From assembly GCA_012518215.1 (NCBI GenBank), contig JAAYSV010000038.1, forward strand, positions 1-34,216: 34,216 nt of DNA. The letters are read 5' to 3'. This document shows positions 9,018 through 17,434 of this stretch, one piece after another (the stretch's first letter is position 1; every line of letters starts with the position of its first letter). The notes under the pieces were generated by a model, which was given only the letters and a program-made list of their open reading frames with translations, made no database searches and was not told the origin of the DNA. The translations under genes were made by a program, and so were the position numbers. The stretch is from Bacillota bacterium. GTDB taxonomy: Bacteria > Bacillota > Dethiobacteria > DTU022 > PWGO01.

Positions 9018-9130
9018 TGTCATTCAGAGCAAGCGGCGTTTAACAAGAACACCAACATGAAGCTATAGAGAATAATGATGTAGAAACGGTAACACCGGAA
9101 TAAAAAAATAGCGCCGCGAGGAATCTCGGG
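9018..9130 (-). repeat. Gamma repeat unit, copy 4
   Basis: This 113-bp unit is the reverse complement of 512-628 including the interior (GTTTAACAAGAACACCAACATGAA and the AATAGCGCCGCGAGG end), so these two are the closest gamma pair in the window. Confidence 0.8.
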
Positions 9131-9217
9131 CAAGGGCAAACATGTCGGGTAGCAGCCTGCTTGTTATTTTTGCTTTTATAAAGGATTATCAGCCCCAAAA
9201 TAGAATAATGAAGGTAA

Positions 9218-9235
9218 ACCGGAATCATATCCGGT
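9218..9235 (+). promoter_or_regulatory. Perfect inverted repeat in the leader of the GLUG-protein gene
   Basis: ACCGGA and TCCGGT are separated by 6 nt, 46 bp before the start codon. This could be an operator or an RNA hairpin in the leader. A weak promoter-like pair (TTGTTA at 9161, GATTAT at 9184, 17-bp spacing) lies just upstream. Confidence 0.3.
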
Positions 9236-9280
9236 AGTTTTGTATATCTAAAAATCACTTGTATCTGGAGGGATCTGACC

Positions 9281-12265
9281 GTGAAATATAATATCGGTAA
9301 AATAGCCCTGATGTTGCTTGTTATCCTGCTGTTTTGCGGGCAGGGCGCTATTGCAGGAGCGGCGTCCACAGATAGCTGCCTCTCGCCGACGGAAGGGGGG
9401 GAAACAATTCCTCACGACAACCCCCCGGTTTATTTCGGAGATTTGAATAACAATGGCCGTATCGAGATACAGGATGCCGTAATGATCTTGCGACATATAG
9501 TTAAATTATATCTTCAGGATGACCAGGATTTTTTACAGAGGGCGGATGTAAATCTTGATGGGGTTATAAATGTCAGGGATGCGATCATGGTTTTGCGGAT
9601 GGCGGCAAATTTGATCCCGGATTTTATCCCGGTTGATCCGGCCCTCGTCTCGACGGAGATGGCACTCCGCCAGGTAGTGGAAAGAACGACTGTAAAAGAA
9701 ATCAATATAAACGGCCGGATCATTCTGGGTGAAAGCCTGTTGGTTGAACGGGGTGTTGCCATCGGCACCCTGCTCGTCAATGTCAACCCCGATGGAGGCG
9801 GCGGGGTGAAAATCTCGGGGACGCTCGGCGAACCGGGCAGTGTTTTCAATCTTGTATCCATTCCGGCGCAACGCTACATGTTTACCGGGTGGACTTCGGG
9901 GCAGGAATTTATCAGCATGGAAAAAAGCATCGACTTCACGATGCCGGCAGAGGATACGGAGATCACCGCCCATTTTTTGCTGCTCACTTACAATCTGGGG
10001 GCATCCTCTTCGCCACCGGAAGGCGGAGCGGTCGAGGGATGTGGACGGTATGAAGAAGGGGCGACACCCACCCTGAAGGCATTGCCTGCCGAAGGTTTTG
10101 TTTTTATCGGGTGGGCCGTGGAGGAAGAAATAATATCCAGGGATGCAACGATGGAATACACCATGCCCGCCGGGGATGTTCATTTTGTGGCCGTCTTTTT
10201 TCCGGAACATCTTGTACCCGTGGCATCCGCCGGGGAGCTTGATCAGATCCGTGAAAGGGGGCCCGGGATCTTCGGTGCCGGTACCATCTATGAAGGTGAA
10301 TATGAAGGCGGCCTGGACAAGCATTACCTGCAGTGTGCCGACATAGATCTGGGGATGGCACCCTACAATGAAGGAGATGGTTGGGAACCCATCGGCGGCT
10401 TCTATGATGAACACTATCAGGAGTTCACCCATCCCTTCACGGGTTCCTATCACGGCAACGGATACAGGATCAAGAACCTGACGATTGACAATGACGATGA
10501 GGGGGTCGCCGGATTGTTCGGCTATGTTGCTTCCGATTCTGTTCTGACGGAGATCATCCTCGAGGACGTGGATGTAAACGGGGGCCTGGCCGCCGCTGCT
10601 CTGGCCGGGTACAACAAAGGCAAGATCAGCAACTGTCATGCCGCGGGGCAGATTTCGGGTCTGATCAAAGTAGGCGGCCTGGTGGGCTACAATGCTTCCG
10701 ATGGGGAGATAGACGCCAGCCATGTCGAGGCTTCCGTGCGGCAATCATGGGCAGGGGATCCCGGGGAATTTGAAGCCGAGATGTATGGAACCGGCGGCCT
10801 TGTTGGTTCAAATGAAGGTGCCATCAACGACAGTTCTGCCGATGGTGAAGTTGTTGCCCCGATATTTGTGGGCGGCCTGGTGGGTTACAATGAAGGGTGG
10901 ATCGGGGACAGTTCCTCCTCTGCTACAGTTGCCGAAATAGACACCGACAATTGTTTTGTTCTTACCGGAGCCGGCGGCCTGGCCGGGGCTAACAGTGGAA
11001 CCATTTTGAGGAGCCATGCCCGCGGCACGGAGATCAGCGGTTACAAGATGGTCGGCGGCCTGGTGGGTGTAAACGTTGGCAGTATCAACGCCTGCCATGC
11101 CGGTTTTGAATCTGCGGAAAACGGCATGACCAGGGTCACGGGAGTTCACGATGTCGGTGGCCTGGTCGGTGCCAATCTGGGTTTTGGCGGGATTGTACGG
11201 CGCTGTTATGCTACCGCGGAGGTCATCGGCACCGATAATACCTTTGAATTCCTGAATAACCTGCTGAACCCGGGGGAAATAATTTTTGACGGGAGCGTGG
11301 AATCCCTTCCTGTCATCGCACCCCAGGGGCTTTATGATGGGCAATACCTGGACATTCCCGGTGTCGGTGGCCTGGCCGGCCTGGTTATCGGTGGCCAGGT
11401 TTCCGATTACAGTTATGCTGAAGGACTCGTGACCGGTGGTGTGATCGCCGGTGGGCTTGTGGGATCGAATATCAATGGTGACATTGCAGACTGCTGGAGC
11501 CATGCTGATGTCCACGGCCCGTATTATGTAGGGGGGTTCGCGGGGATCCATTGGTTCAGCGAGATCTACTGCAGCAGTGCATCGGGCCGAGTGGTGGGAA
11601 CCGATCCGCAGATCCCGTTGAACTATGATGATTATCCCCCCGAGCTGGCCATGATGCTGGGAGGCCGTGCCGGTGGTTTTGTCGCCGGCAACATCGGCGA
11701 AATTTCCTGTAGCTCCGCGCAAGGTGAAGTCCGCGGGTACGAGGTTGTCGGTGGCATGGTTGCCATCAATATCGGCAGTATAGAGGAGTGTTTTTCCTGT
11801 GGAGATGTGACAAATACGGACTGTGAAACCGAAGGTTACTTCGCGGCAACGGGCGGGCTTGTGGGGGTGAATGGCAATAATGTCGCTGACAGTTACTCTT
11901 TCAGCCACGTCGAAGGGGACAGCACAACCGGCGGCCTGATAGGTCACCATTTCATGGGGACGGTTGAAAATTGCTATGCTGCCGGAGCGGTGGAAGGCCT
12001 TGAAAATCTGGGCGGGCTCATCGGCCTGGCGGAGGATTCGGGAGAGAGTGTGGAAAACAGTTACTATGACCGGGATACAACCGGGCTGGAGATTTCAGCC
12101 GGCGGGGAGGGGCGTTCCACTGTAGAGATGACCCCCCCCTACCCCTACGATCCGGAAGAGATTTACCCCGGATGGGATTTTATCTCCATCTGGGATAACG
12201 ATCCTGCCCGGAATGGCGGTTATCCGTTCCTCCGTTGTTCCGAAATGATTCCCGATTTTCTTTGA
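9281..12265 (+). CDS. Secreted dockerin-bearing GLUG-motif surface protein (994 aa)
   Basis: This is a predicted cell-surface or secreted adhesin-like protein. The GTG start follows GGAGGG at 9267-9272. A signal peptide (hydrophobic ~8-25) is followed by a dockerin-like pair with loops at 54-65 (DLNNNGRIEIQD) and 89-100 (DVNLDGVINVRD). A short module (~115-165) resembles the one after the dockerin of the giant surface protein. Two InlB B-repeat-like domains come next (~166-304, FTGW and FTMPAEDTEITAHF motifs). From ~385 to the end there is a long run of about fourteen GLUG-type motifs (VGGLVGYN, AGGLAGAN, TGGLVGVN) expected to form a right-handed beta-helix-like stack. It closes with the WDFISIWDND..GYPFLR tail usual in GLUG proteins. 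There is no anchor motif. Its own terminator follows, so it is probably monocistronic. The binding target is unknown. Confidence 0.9.
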   Translation: MKYNIGKIALMLLVILLFCGQGAIAGAASTDSCLSPTEGGETIPHDNPPVYFGDLNNNGRIEIQDAVMILRHIVKLYLQDDQDFLQRADVNLDGVINVRDAIMVLRMAANLIPDFIPVDPALVSTEMALRQVVERTTVKEININGRIILGESLLVERGVAIGTLLVNVNPDGGGGVKISGTLGEPGSVFNLVSIPAQRYMFTGWTSGQEFISMEKSIDFTMPAEDTEITAHFLLLTYNLGASSSPPEGGAVEGCGRYEEGATPTLKALPAEGFVFIGWAVEEEIISRDATMEYTMPAGDVHFVAVFFPEHLVPVASAGELDQIRERGPGIFGAGTIYEGEYEGGLDKHYLQCADIDLGMAPYNEGDGWEPIGGFYDEHYQEFTHPFTGSYHGNGYRIKNLTIDNDDEGVAGLFGYVASDSVLTEIILEDVDVNGGLAAAALAGYNKGKISNCHAAGQISGLIKVGGLVGYNASDGEIDASHVEASVRQSWAGDPGEFEAEMYGTGGLVGSNEGAINDSSADGEVVAPIFVGGLVGYNEGWIGDSSSSATVAEIDTDNCFVLTGAGGLAGANSGTILRSHARGTEISGYKMVGGLVGVNVGSINACHAGFESAENGMTRVTGVHDVGGLVGANLGFGGIVRRCYATAEVIGTDNTFEFLNNLLNPGEIIFDGSVESLPVIAPQGLYDGQYLDIPGVGGLAGLVIGGQVSDYSYAEGLVTGGVIAGGLVGSNINGDIADCWSHADVHGPYYVGGFAGIHWFSEIYCSSASGRVVGTDPQIPLNYDDYPPELAMMLGGRAGGFVAGNIGEISCSSAQGEVRGYEVVGGMVAINIGSIEECFSCGDVTNTDCETEGYFAATGGLVGVNGNNVADSYSFSHVEGDSTTGGLIGHHFMGTVENCYAAGAVEGLENLGGLIGLAEDSGESVENSYYDRDTTGLEISAGGEGRSTVEMTPPYPYDPEEIYPGWDFISIWDNDPARNGGYPFLRCSEMIPDFL

Positions 12266-12302
12266 GAGTAGAGAAGCAGGGATTACCCGATAACAGGTAA
12301 TC

Positions 12303-12340
12303 GGCCCCCCCTTCAATAGAAGGGAGGGCCCCATTTTTTT
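12303..12340 (+). terminator. Rho-independent terminator, possibly bidirectional
   Basis: A 12-bp stem with one mismatch (GGCCCCCCCTTC / GAAGGGAGGGCC, AATA loop) at 12303-12330 is followed by seven T at 12334-12340. It lies 38 bp past the GLUG-protein stop and before the convergent end of the membrane-protein gene. Confidence 0.8.
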
Positions 12341-12372
12341 GATGGTTTCTAGTCTGCCGCCCGATCCCGTTA

Positions 12373-13029
12373 TCAGTACATCAGGTTGAGAAAACCAAAA
12401 CCGATTATATTCAGGATGATGGGGATCAGGTATACGAAGGAGACGAAAGTAACTTTTTGCCTGACGTTTTTCAGGTCAATTACAATCGCCGCTCCGGCAA
12501 AGAAATAAAAATAACCGATGATCAGTATCAACCAGATACCTTTGAAGGAGAGTTCCCACCAGGGGTATTCCCAGACGAGGTGGCCGCCGATGTTCAGCAG
12601 GCATTCAACAAAAACAGCAATGAGGGTACCGACAATGGCGTAAAACCATTTTTCCCTGAGCCCCAGTATTTTCTCGTCCCTTTTTTCGGACATCAGATAA
12701 TAGTAAACAAAACCGGCCAGGGAGAACATGAAGATGATCTCGATATTCCAGCCCACAAACACCCTGAAAGCCGTGGGTCCGGGGGTTGTCCAGAAAGCGG
12801 AATACCCAGTCAGGGCCATTACCCAGCCGTTCCAGGTTTCATTGAGAAAATCCAGTCCAAGGACCGTGAGCGCCGCAAAAATTGGATCCCAGTTACCGGT
12901 CCTTCTGGCTTTGTTGATTTCCTGCGAGTAGATATAGAATACAACCAGCAGCAGGGGGATGATATACCACTTGATCGTGGCAAGATCCCTCAATCCTTCC
13001 AGGGCTTGAACCGTTGCTTCCGTCATCAT
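12373..13029 (-). CDS. Multi-pass integral membrane protein of unknown family (218 aa)
   Basis: I do not recognise this gene. The start chosen is the ATG at 13029 (MMTEATVQALEG), preceded by a strong AAGGAGGAA at 13033-13041. A longer frame reaches 13104, but its extra residues are basic and lack a ribosome site. About six hydrophobic segments are visible, including KWYIIPLLLVVFYIYS, NIEIIFMFSLAGFVYYYLM, FYAIVGTLIAVFVECLLNIGG and VSFVYLIPIILNIIGFGFL. Polar or charged residues within or beside segments (ECLLNIGGHLVWEY, LDFLNETWNGW) hint at a ligand or ion site. It converges on the GLUG gene and diverges from comEC. The role is unknown. Confidence 0.75.
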   Translation of the reverse strand: MMTEATVQALEGLRDLATIKWYIIPLLLVVFYIYSQEINKARRTGNWDPIFAALTVLGLDFLNETWNGWVMALTGYSAFWTTPGPTAFRVFVGWNIEIIFMFSLAGFVYYYLMSEKRDEKILGLREKWFYAIVGTLIAVFVECLLNIGGHLVWEYPWWELSFKGIWLILIIGYFYFFAGAAIVIDLKNVRQKVTFVSFVYLIPIILNIIGFGFLNLMY

Positions 13030-13104
13030 TGATTCCTCCTTCCTGTGTTTGACGAGGATCCGATGCCCGGCTTTGCCGGTTGCCCGATTTCGGGCTGATC
13101 TCAT

Positions 13105-13128
13105 CCTGGTAATTAGTTATTAACCAGG
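13105..13128 (-). promoter_or_regulatory. Inverted repeat upstream of the membrane-protein gene
   Basis: CCTGGT and ACCAGG flank a 12-nt AT-rich centre about 75 bp before the start codon, a size and place that suit a dimeric repressor operator. No convincing promoter pair was identified beside it. Confidence 0.3.
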
Positions 13129-13129
13129 C

Positions 13130-13401
13130 CGGATCAGTTTATTCCCCGTTTCCGAATTTCACTCTTTCCCGGTACGGCGTGCCGTGAGTCCGCGGTTTTC
13201 CCCGGAACGATCATGAACAGCATATTGAAAAGAACAGACTGAATATCGACACCATATCCCATCCCTGCAATCATTTTATGGACAGGGAACAGGGAGGCCA
13301 TACCGTGGAATGGTCGCGGAATGCCAATCCCCGATCCTGCATCCCGTTGATCGCCCTGCTGTGATTCCCGGGACTCAACACCCCTTGCTTGAGGGGGCCA
13401 A
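13130..13401. other. Intergenic stretch without a recognised gene
   Basis: The gap between the divergent membrane-protein and comEC genes holds only a minus-strand frame of 94 codons (13134-13418). It has no ribosome site, hydrophobic pattern or recognisable motif, so I treat it as non-coding. Confidence 0.5.
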
Positions 13402-13430
13402 TTACAATAAAATAACAACTATGTTACTAT
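13402..13430 (+). promoter_or_regulatory. Putative sigma-A promoter for comEC
   Basis: The -35 is TTACAA (13402-13407) and the -10 is TACTAT (13425-13430), with 17-bp spacing. A TG at 13422-13423 makes an extended -10. Transcription would start near 13437, about 57 nt before the chosen comEC start. Confidence 0.45.
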
Positions 13431-13493
13431 ATTCCTGAAGAGTCCGGTTCATGCCACGGCTCATTCTTGCAACATGGGTGGTGGAGAAAAAAG

Positions 13494-16001
13494 ATGATGA
13501 CCCGTCCCCTGGTGACCATTGCCCTTTCTTATATTTGTGGAATAATAACGGCTTCGTTGCTGCTGGAAGATCCCCCGGGGGTTTGCCTGCTGCTCTCGAT
13601 TTTCATGGTCGTCATCGTGGGGGCTTATCTCTGGCGGATGATCCCCGTTCCCCTCTTCATGATGGCAGTGATTCTGGTGGTTTTCCTGACCGGTGCGGCT
13701 GCATTCTGGCTGGCCGCGGCCCCACCCGATGACGGCCTTGCTGCCCATCGTGGCCTTCCCGTCACCGTGGAGGGTATCATCGTGGAAGAGCCATGCCGGG
13801 AGGAGGGATACACCACTTACCGGTTCCGCCCGGAGCTGCTGGTGACAGATGAGGGGGAACAGCGTGCAGGAGGTTATCTGCTAATCCGGATCTATGATGG
13901 CAAGGATGGGACGGTCTACCGTTATGGTGAACGGCTGCGCCTGGAAGGAGAGATTGTAGAGCCGAAAGGGAGACGCAACCCCGGCGGTTTTGATTACCGC
14001 TTTTACTTGCGTGCGCAGGGGGTAGACCTGTTGATGTATCTGCAGCCCCGCCAGGTCACTTTTCTGGGGGAGGGGACTCCCAACCGCCTGGCAAAGGCCG
14101 CTTTTACCTTACGTTCCCGCATGATTGCGGGGCTTGAAAGCAACCTCCCCTCTCCCCAGGCCGAGCTGCTTGAAGCCATCCTTTTCGGTCGGCGCGAAAG
14201 CCTGCCCGCGGATGTGGAGGAAAATTTCAGACGTTCCGGCACCAATCATCTCATGGCCGTCTCCGGCCTGCACGTGGGCCTTGTGGCCGCATTGATCCTT
14301 GGACTCTGGCGGCTGATAAAATTGAAACCCGGGGGGCCGCTGGCCGTTCTCCTCTCCATCATTCTGATCTTTGGATATGCCTACCTGACAGGGATGAGGC
14401 CTGCCGCCTTGCGGGCAGCGGTGATGCTGAGCATGGGGTTTGCGGCTCTGCTTCTCGGCAGGGAGAAAGATTTTCCCTCGGCAGTTGCCCTGGCCGCTCT
14501 CATCACCCTCGTTTACAACCCGTTGCTGCTTTTCACCGTGGGGTTCCAGCTGTCCTACGTGGCCACCCTGGCGCTCTATTACCTCTATCCCATTCTTTAC
14601 CGTGAAATTTTTTTTCGCATTCCGTTTGGCATCGGGCAGCTCGCGGCGGTTACCCTTGCCGCCCAGATCGGCGTTCTTTTCCTGGGAGCATATTATTTTG
14701 GTCAACTTCCGCTGGCGGCCCTGTTTTTCAACATTCTGATGTTGCCGGTGATGGCCCTGGTAGTCGGCTTCGGCATCGTTGGCGGCCTGACCTATCTGTT
14801 CTGGCCTTTTCTATCTTCCATCCTCCTTTCCGCCAATCTGCCCCTGCTGACATATATCCTGCGTGTCTCGTACCTGGCCGAGGCTCCCTGGGTGAATATC
14901 GAGGTCAGGCCGGGATTGCCGTTCTTGCTACTGTATTATCTGGGCCTGGCCCTGCTGGTCAAAGCTTATGGCCATCATCTCCGTCTGGTAGGTGAGATTC
15001 CTGAAACTGCCGGGGGCGGGAAGATGGAAAATACTCTGAATATGGCCGTGATCGGAAGATATCTTTCCAGCATTGTGTCCCGTTGTAAAAGGAGCTTCGG
15101 TGGGCGGGAAACCGGCCGCATTGTCATCATCATCCTTCTGATTGTTACCCTGCTGGTCTGGACGGGGATTTTTATCAATCCCTCCATGCCCGGCTTGACC
15201 GTCCATTTTGTCGACGTCGGCCAGGGAGCCGCCGCCCTTCTTGAAACTTCCCGCGGCTTCACCATGCTGATCGATGGAGGCGGGGAACCGGCTTACACGG
15301 ACCCATCCCGCAAGGGACAGATCGGAGAAAAAGTTCTGTTGCCTTTTTTGCGCCACAGGGGAGTTAAAAAAATAGATCTTCTGGTCGTCACTCACCCCCA
15401 TGAAGATCATTTTGGCGGCCTTTTTGCCGTGGTCGATAGTCTGCCTCTCGGAGATGTCCTGGTGTCTCCCGTGCCGGGGGAATCCGCTTATTACGAACAA
15501 TTCCTGGAACTTGTGCGGGAAAAGGGCCTGGAGCCGCGGGAAATACATGTCGGCGCTTCATGGAATCCCTGCAAGGGACTGTTCATGGAGGTTGTCTCCC
15601 CTCCGCAGCAGCTTTTCAGCGGTACCGGCTGCGACCTGAACAACAATTCCATCGTTCTGCGCGCCACCTATGGGGAGGTTTCCTTTCTTTTTACCGGAGA
15701 CATCGAGGGAGAAGCGGTGACGGACCTGCTCGCCTCGGGTATGGACATATCGGCCCGGGTGCTTCAGTACCCACATCACGGAGGCAACCTTGAACCTGCA
15801 GTTCCTTTCCTGAAAAAGGTCTCGCCCCAGGTGGCGATCATCCAGGTCGGCAGGAATTCCTTCGGCCATCCCCACCCCGCCACGATAAAGGCCCTCGAGG
15901 AATCGGGAGTGATCACGTACCGCAATGACATCCATGGTGCCGTGATCATACGGACTGATGGACGCTCGCTCTGGCAGAAGACGATGCTTGAAGCCGGGTA
16001 A
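13494..16001 (+). CDS. comEC: ComEC/Rec2 DNA-uptake channel protein (835 aa)
   Basis: ComEC is the polytopic membrane channel that brings single-stranded DNA into the cytoplasm in natural transformation. The domains are in the family order: an N-terminal helical/OB-like DUF4131 region (~25-170, with NPGGFDYRFYLRAQGV), the Competence permease domain (~215-480, with the NHLMAVSGLHVG motif), and a C-terminal metallo-beta-lactamase-like domain (~560-800) with HFVDVGQG (~573), THPHEDHFGG (~634), TGD (~733) and YPHHGG, which supports nuclease activity. The start is placed at ATG 13494 after GGAG at 13483-13486. An in-frame TTG at 13467 has no ribosome site. Its length is typical. No comEA or comFC lies nearby, so it is separated from other competence genes. 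GT4 follows after 77 bp. Confidence 0.92.
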   Translation: MMTRPLVTIALSYICGIITASLLLEDPPGVCLLLSIFMVVIVGAYLWRMIPVPLFMMAVILVVFLTGAAAFWLAAAPPDDGLAAHRGLPVTVEGIIVEEPCREEGYTTYRFRPELLVTDEGEQRAGGYLLIRIYDGKDGTVYRYGERLRLEGEIVEPKGRRNPGGFDYRFYLRAQGVDLLMYLQPRQVTFLGEGTPNRLAKAAFTLRSRMIAGLESNLPSPQAELLEAILFGRRESLPADVEENFRRSGTNHLMAVSGLHVGLVAALILGLWRLIKLKPGGPLAVLLSIILIFGYAYLTGMRPAALRAAVMLSMGFAALLLGREKDFPSAVALAALITLVYNPLLLFTVGFQLSYVATLALYYLYPILYREIFFRIPFGIGQLAAVTLAAQIGVLFLGAYYFGQLPLAALFFNILMLPVMALVVGFGIVGGLTYLFWPFLSSILLSANLPLLTYILRVSYLAEAPWVNIEVRPGLPFLLLYYLGLALLVKAYGHHLRLVGEIPETAGGGKMENTLNMAVIGRYLSSIVSRCKRSFGGRETGRIVIIILLIVTLLVWTGIFINPSMPGLTVHFVDVGQGAAALLETSRGFTMLIDGGGEPAYTDPSRKGQIGEKVLLPFLRHRGVKKIDLLVVTHPHEDHFGGLFAVVDSLPLGDVLVSPVPGESAYYEQFLELVREKGLEPREIHVGASWNPCKGLFMEVVSPPQQLFSGTGCDLNNNSIVLRATYGEVSFLFTGDIEGEAVTDLLASGMDISARVLQYPHHGGNLEPAVPFLKKVSPQVAIIQVGRNSFGHPHPATIKALEESGVITYRNDIHGAVIIRTDGRSLWQKTMLEAG

Positions 16002-16078
16002 CGGGCGGGGGTTAATAGTTTGTTATTTTCAGGGTAATAATAGAAACTGTACGATTCAAATCAGGGAGGTAGTTTCCA

Positions 16079-17347
16079 ATGCAAATACTGATGCTTTCCT
16101 GGGAATTCCCCCCGTTTTCCGTGGGGGGGCTTTCCCAGCATGTCTATGAACTTTCCCGGGCGATGGCCGGGGAGGGGATGAACGTGGAGGTGATCACCAC
16201 GGCTTCGTCTTCACCTTCGGCGGAGATCGTTGATGGAGTTATCGTGCATCGTGTTGAACCGTACCCCGGAAGGCAACTGAACTTCATAACCTGGGTTCAG
16301 CAGCTCAATCTGGCCATGCTGGAAAAAGGGGTGTCCCTGAACAACCGCACCGGTGGATTTGATATCATTCATGCCCACGATTGGCTTGCGGCATATGCCG
16401 GCCGCGGGCTCAAGAACATCTACCATCTTCCCCTGATCGCCACCATCCATGCTACCGAACATGGGCGCAACGGAGGACTCTTCACCGAGGAACAGAAATA
16501 CATCGGTGAAGTCGAATGGCAATTGATATATGACTCCTGGAAAACAATATGCTGCAGCCAGTACATGGAAGAGGAACTGGCGACCGTATTTCAGACTCCC
16601 CGTGACAAGATCGAGATCATCCCCAACGGCGTGAGCCCGGAATCCTTTCAAATTTCAAGCCCGGACAACTCCATCCGTGAACGTTTTGCTCCGCACGGCG
16701 AGAAGATAATATTTTATGTGGGGCGCCTCGTCCAGGAAAAGGGCGTTCAGGTTTTGCTGAGAGCGCTTCCACTGGTACGGGAGCAATGCCCCGATGCCAG
16801 GGTGGTCATCGCCGGAACCGGGCCGTACGAGGAGGAGTTGCAACGCCAGGCGGCCATCCAGGGATTGGATCAGCATGTAATCTTTGCCGGTTATATCGAT
16901 GATTATACGCGCAACCAGCTCTATCACTGGTCCACGGCTGCTGTCTTCCCCAGCTTTTACGAGCCGTTTGGCATCGTCGCCCTGGAAGCCATGGCCGCCG
17001 GTACCCCGGTGGTTGTGGGTGATGTGGGCGGGTTCCGGGAGACCGTGAAACATGGTGAAAATGGACTCAAGGCAGTTCCCGGCGACCCCGCTTCGCTGGC
17101 CCGGCAAATCGGGACATTGCTCTCCTCCCCGGATCTGGCCGAAAAACTTGCCCGGAAAGCTCTTTTTGATCTCCATCACCAATTTTCCTGGAAAAGCATT
17201 GCCCGGGACACCATCGCTGTTTACCGTGAGGTGATATCCACGCCGGAAGCCCGTATCTGGAAAGAAGAATTGAAAAAAAGTAAAAAGGATGAATATGTGA
17301 AGACTTCCTTGAATGCTTCCGTTCATGAAAGTAAAGCCGGGCGGTGA
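16079..17347 (+). CDS. GT4-family glycosyltransferase (422 aa)
   Basis: This is a cytosolic retaining GT-B glycosyltransferase that moves a sugar from a nucleotide donor to a glycan or lipid acceptor. The N-terminal Rossmann half opens with MQILMLSWEFPPFSVGGL, the glycine loop seen in the glycogen-synthase-like branch. The C-terminal half has IIFYVGRLVQEKGVQ (the usual GRLxxEKG) and the donor-site E-x7-E at ~295-303 (EPFGIVALE), followed by AAGTPVVVGDVGGF. The start follows AGGGAGGT at 16062-16069. A basic tail of ~35 residues (ELKKSKKDE) extends past the domain. The next gene makes a nucleotide sugar, so the two probably act in one pathway, such as storage glucan or cell-surface polysaccharide. 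The exact substrate cannot be read from sequence. Confidence 0.88.
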   Translation: MQILMLSWEFPPFSVGGLSQHVYELSRAMAGEGMNVEVITTASSSPSAEIVDGVIVHRVEPYPGRQLNFITWVQQLNLAMLEKGVSLNNRTGGFDIIHAHDWLAAYAGRGLKNIYHLPLIATIHATEHGRNGGLFTEEQKYIGEVEWQLIYDSWKTICCSQYMEEELATVFQTPRDKIEIIPNGVSPESFQISSPDNSIRERFAPHGEKIIFYVGRLVQEKGVQVLLRALPLVREQCPDARVVIAGTGPYEEELQRQAAIQGLDQHVIFAGYIDDYTRNQLYHWSTAAVFPSFYEPFGIVALEAMAAGTPVVVGDVGGFRETVKHGENGLKAVPGDPASLARQIGTLLSSPDLAEKLARKALFDLHHQFSWKSIARDTIAVYREVISTPEARIWKEELKKSKKDEYVKTSLNASVHESKAGR

Positions 17348-17434
17348 ATAATTTGCCCTGTAATACCCAACCTAATGATGGATACACAACTGCCACTGCC
17401 AGAGCAGTATATCAAACCGAAGGTGTGATTATCT

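Larger units (their letters stand above)
8172..9130 (-). repeat. Second intergenic repeat array, inverted relative to the left one
   Basis: Nearly the whole 7966-9280 gap is repeat. Read on the minus strand it holds a truncated alpha (8184-8316), gamma copies at 8362-8473, 8551-8664 and 9018-9130, and a full alpha (8719-8927) followed by another alpha end. The 8184-8385 segment recurs as a direct repeat at 8839-9041, about 655 bp away with very few differences. No credible gene lies here. Confidence 0.85.

Noticed and set aside
8160-9140. CRISPR array
   Set aside because: The repeats are 110-209 bp, contiguous or with irregular links, not 25-40 bp units with uniform unique spacers, and no cas gene is present.
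964-12265. Cellulosome components
   Set aside because: Dockerin pairs are present, but there is no cohesin, carbohydrate-binding module or glycoside hydrolase on these proteins, and dockerin-like pairs are widespread outside cellulosomes.
13134-13418. Minus-strand frame of 94 codons between the membrane-protein and comEC genes
   Set aside because: No ribosome site, no motif, and it overlaps the likely comEC promoter.
16025-16060. Promoter directly before the GT4 gene
   Set aside because: AT-rich TTGTTA and TAATAA are present, but the spacing (10 bp) is wrong, and read-through from comEC is possible.
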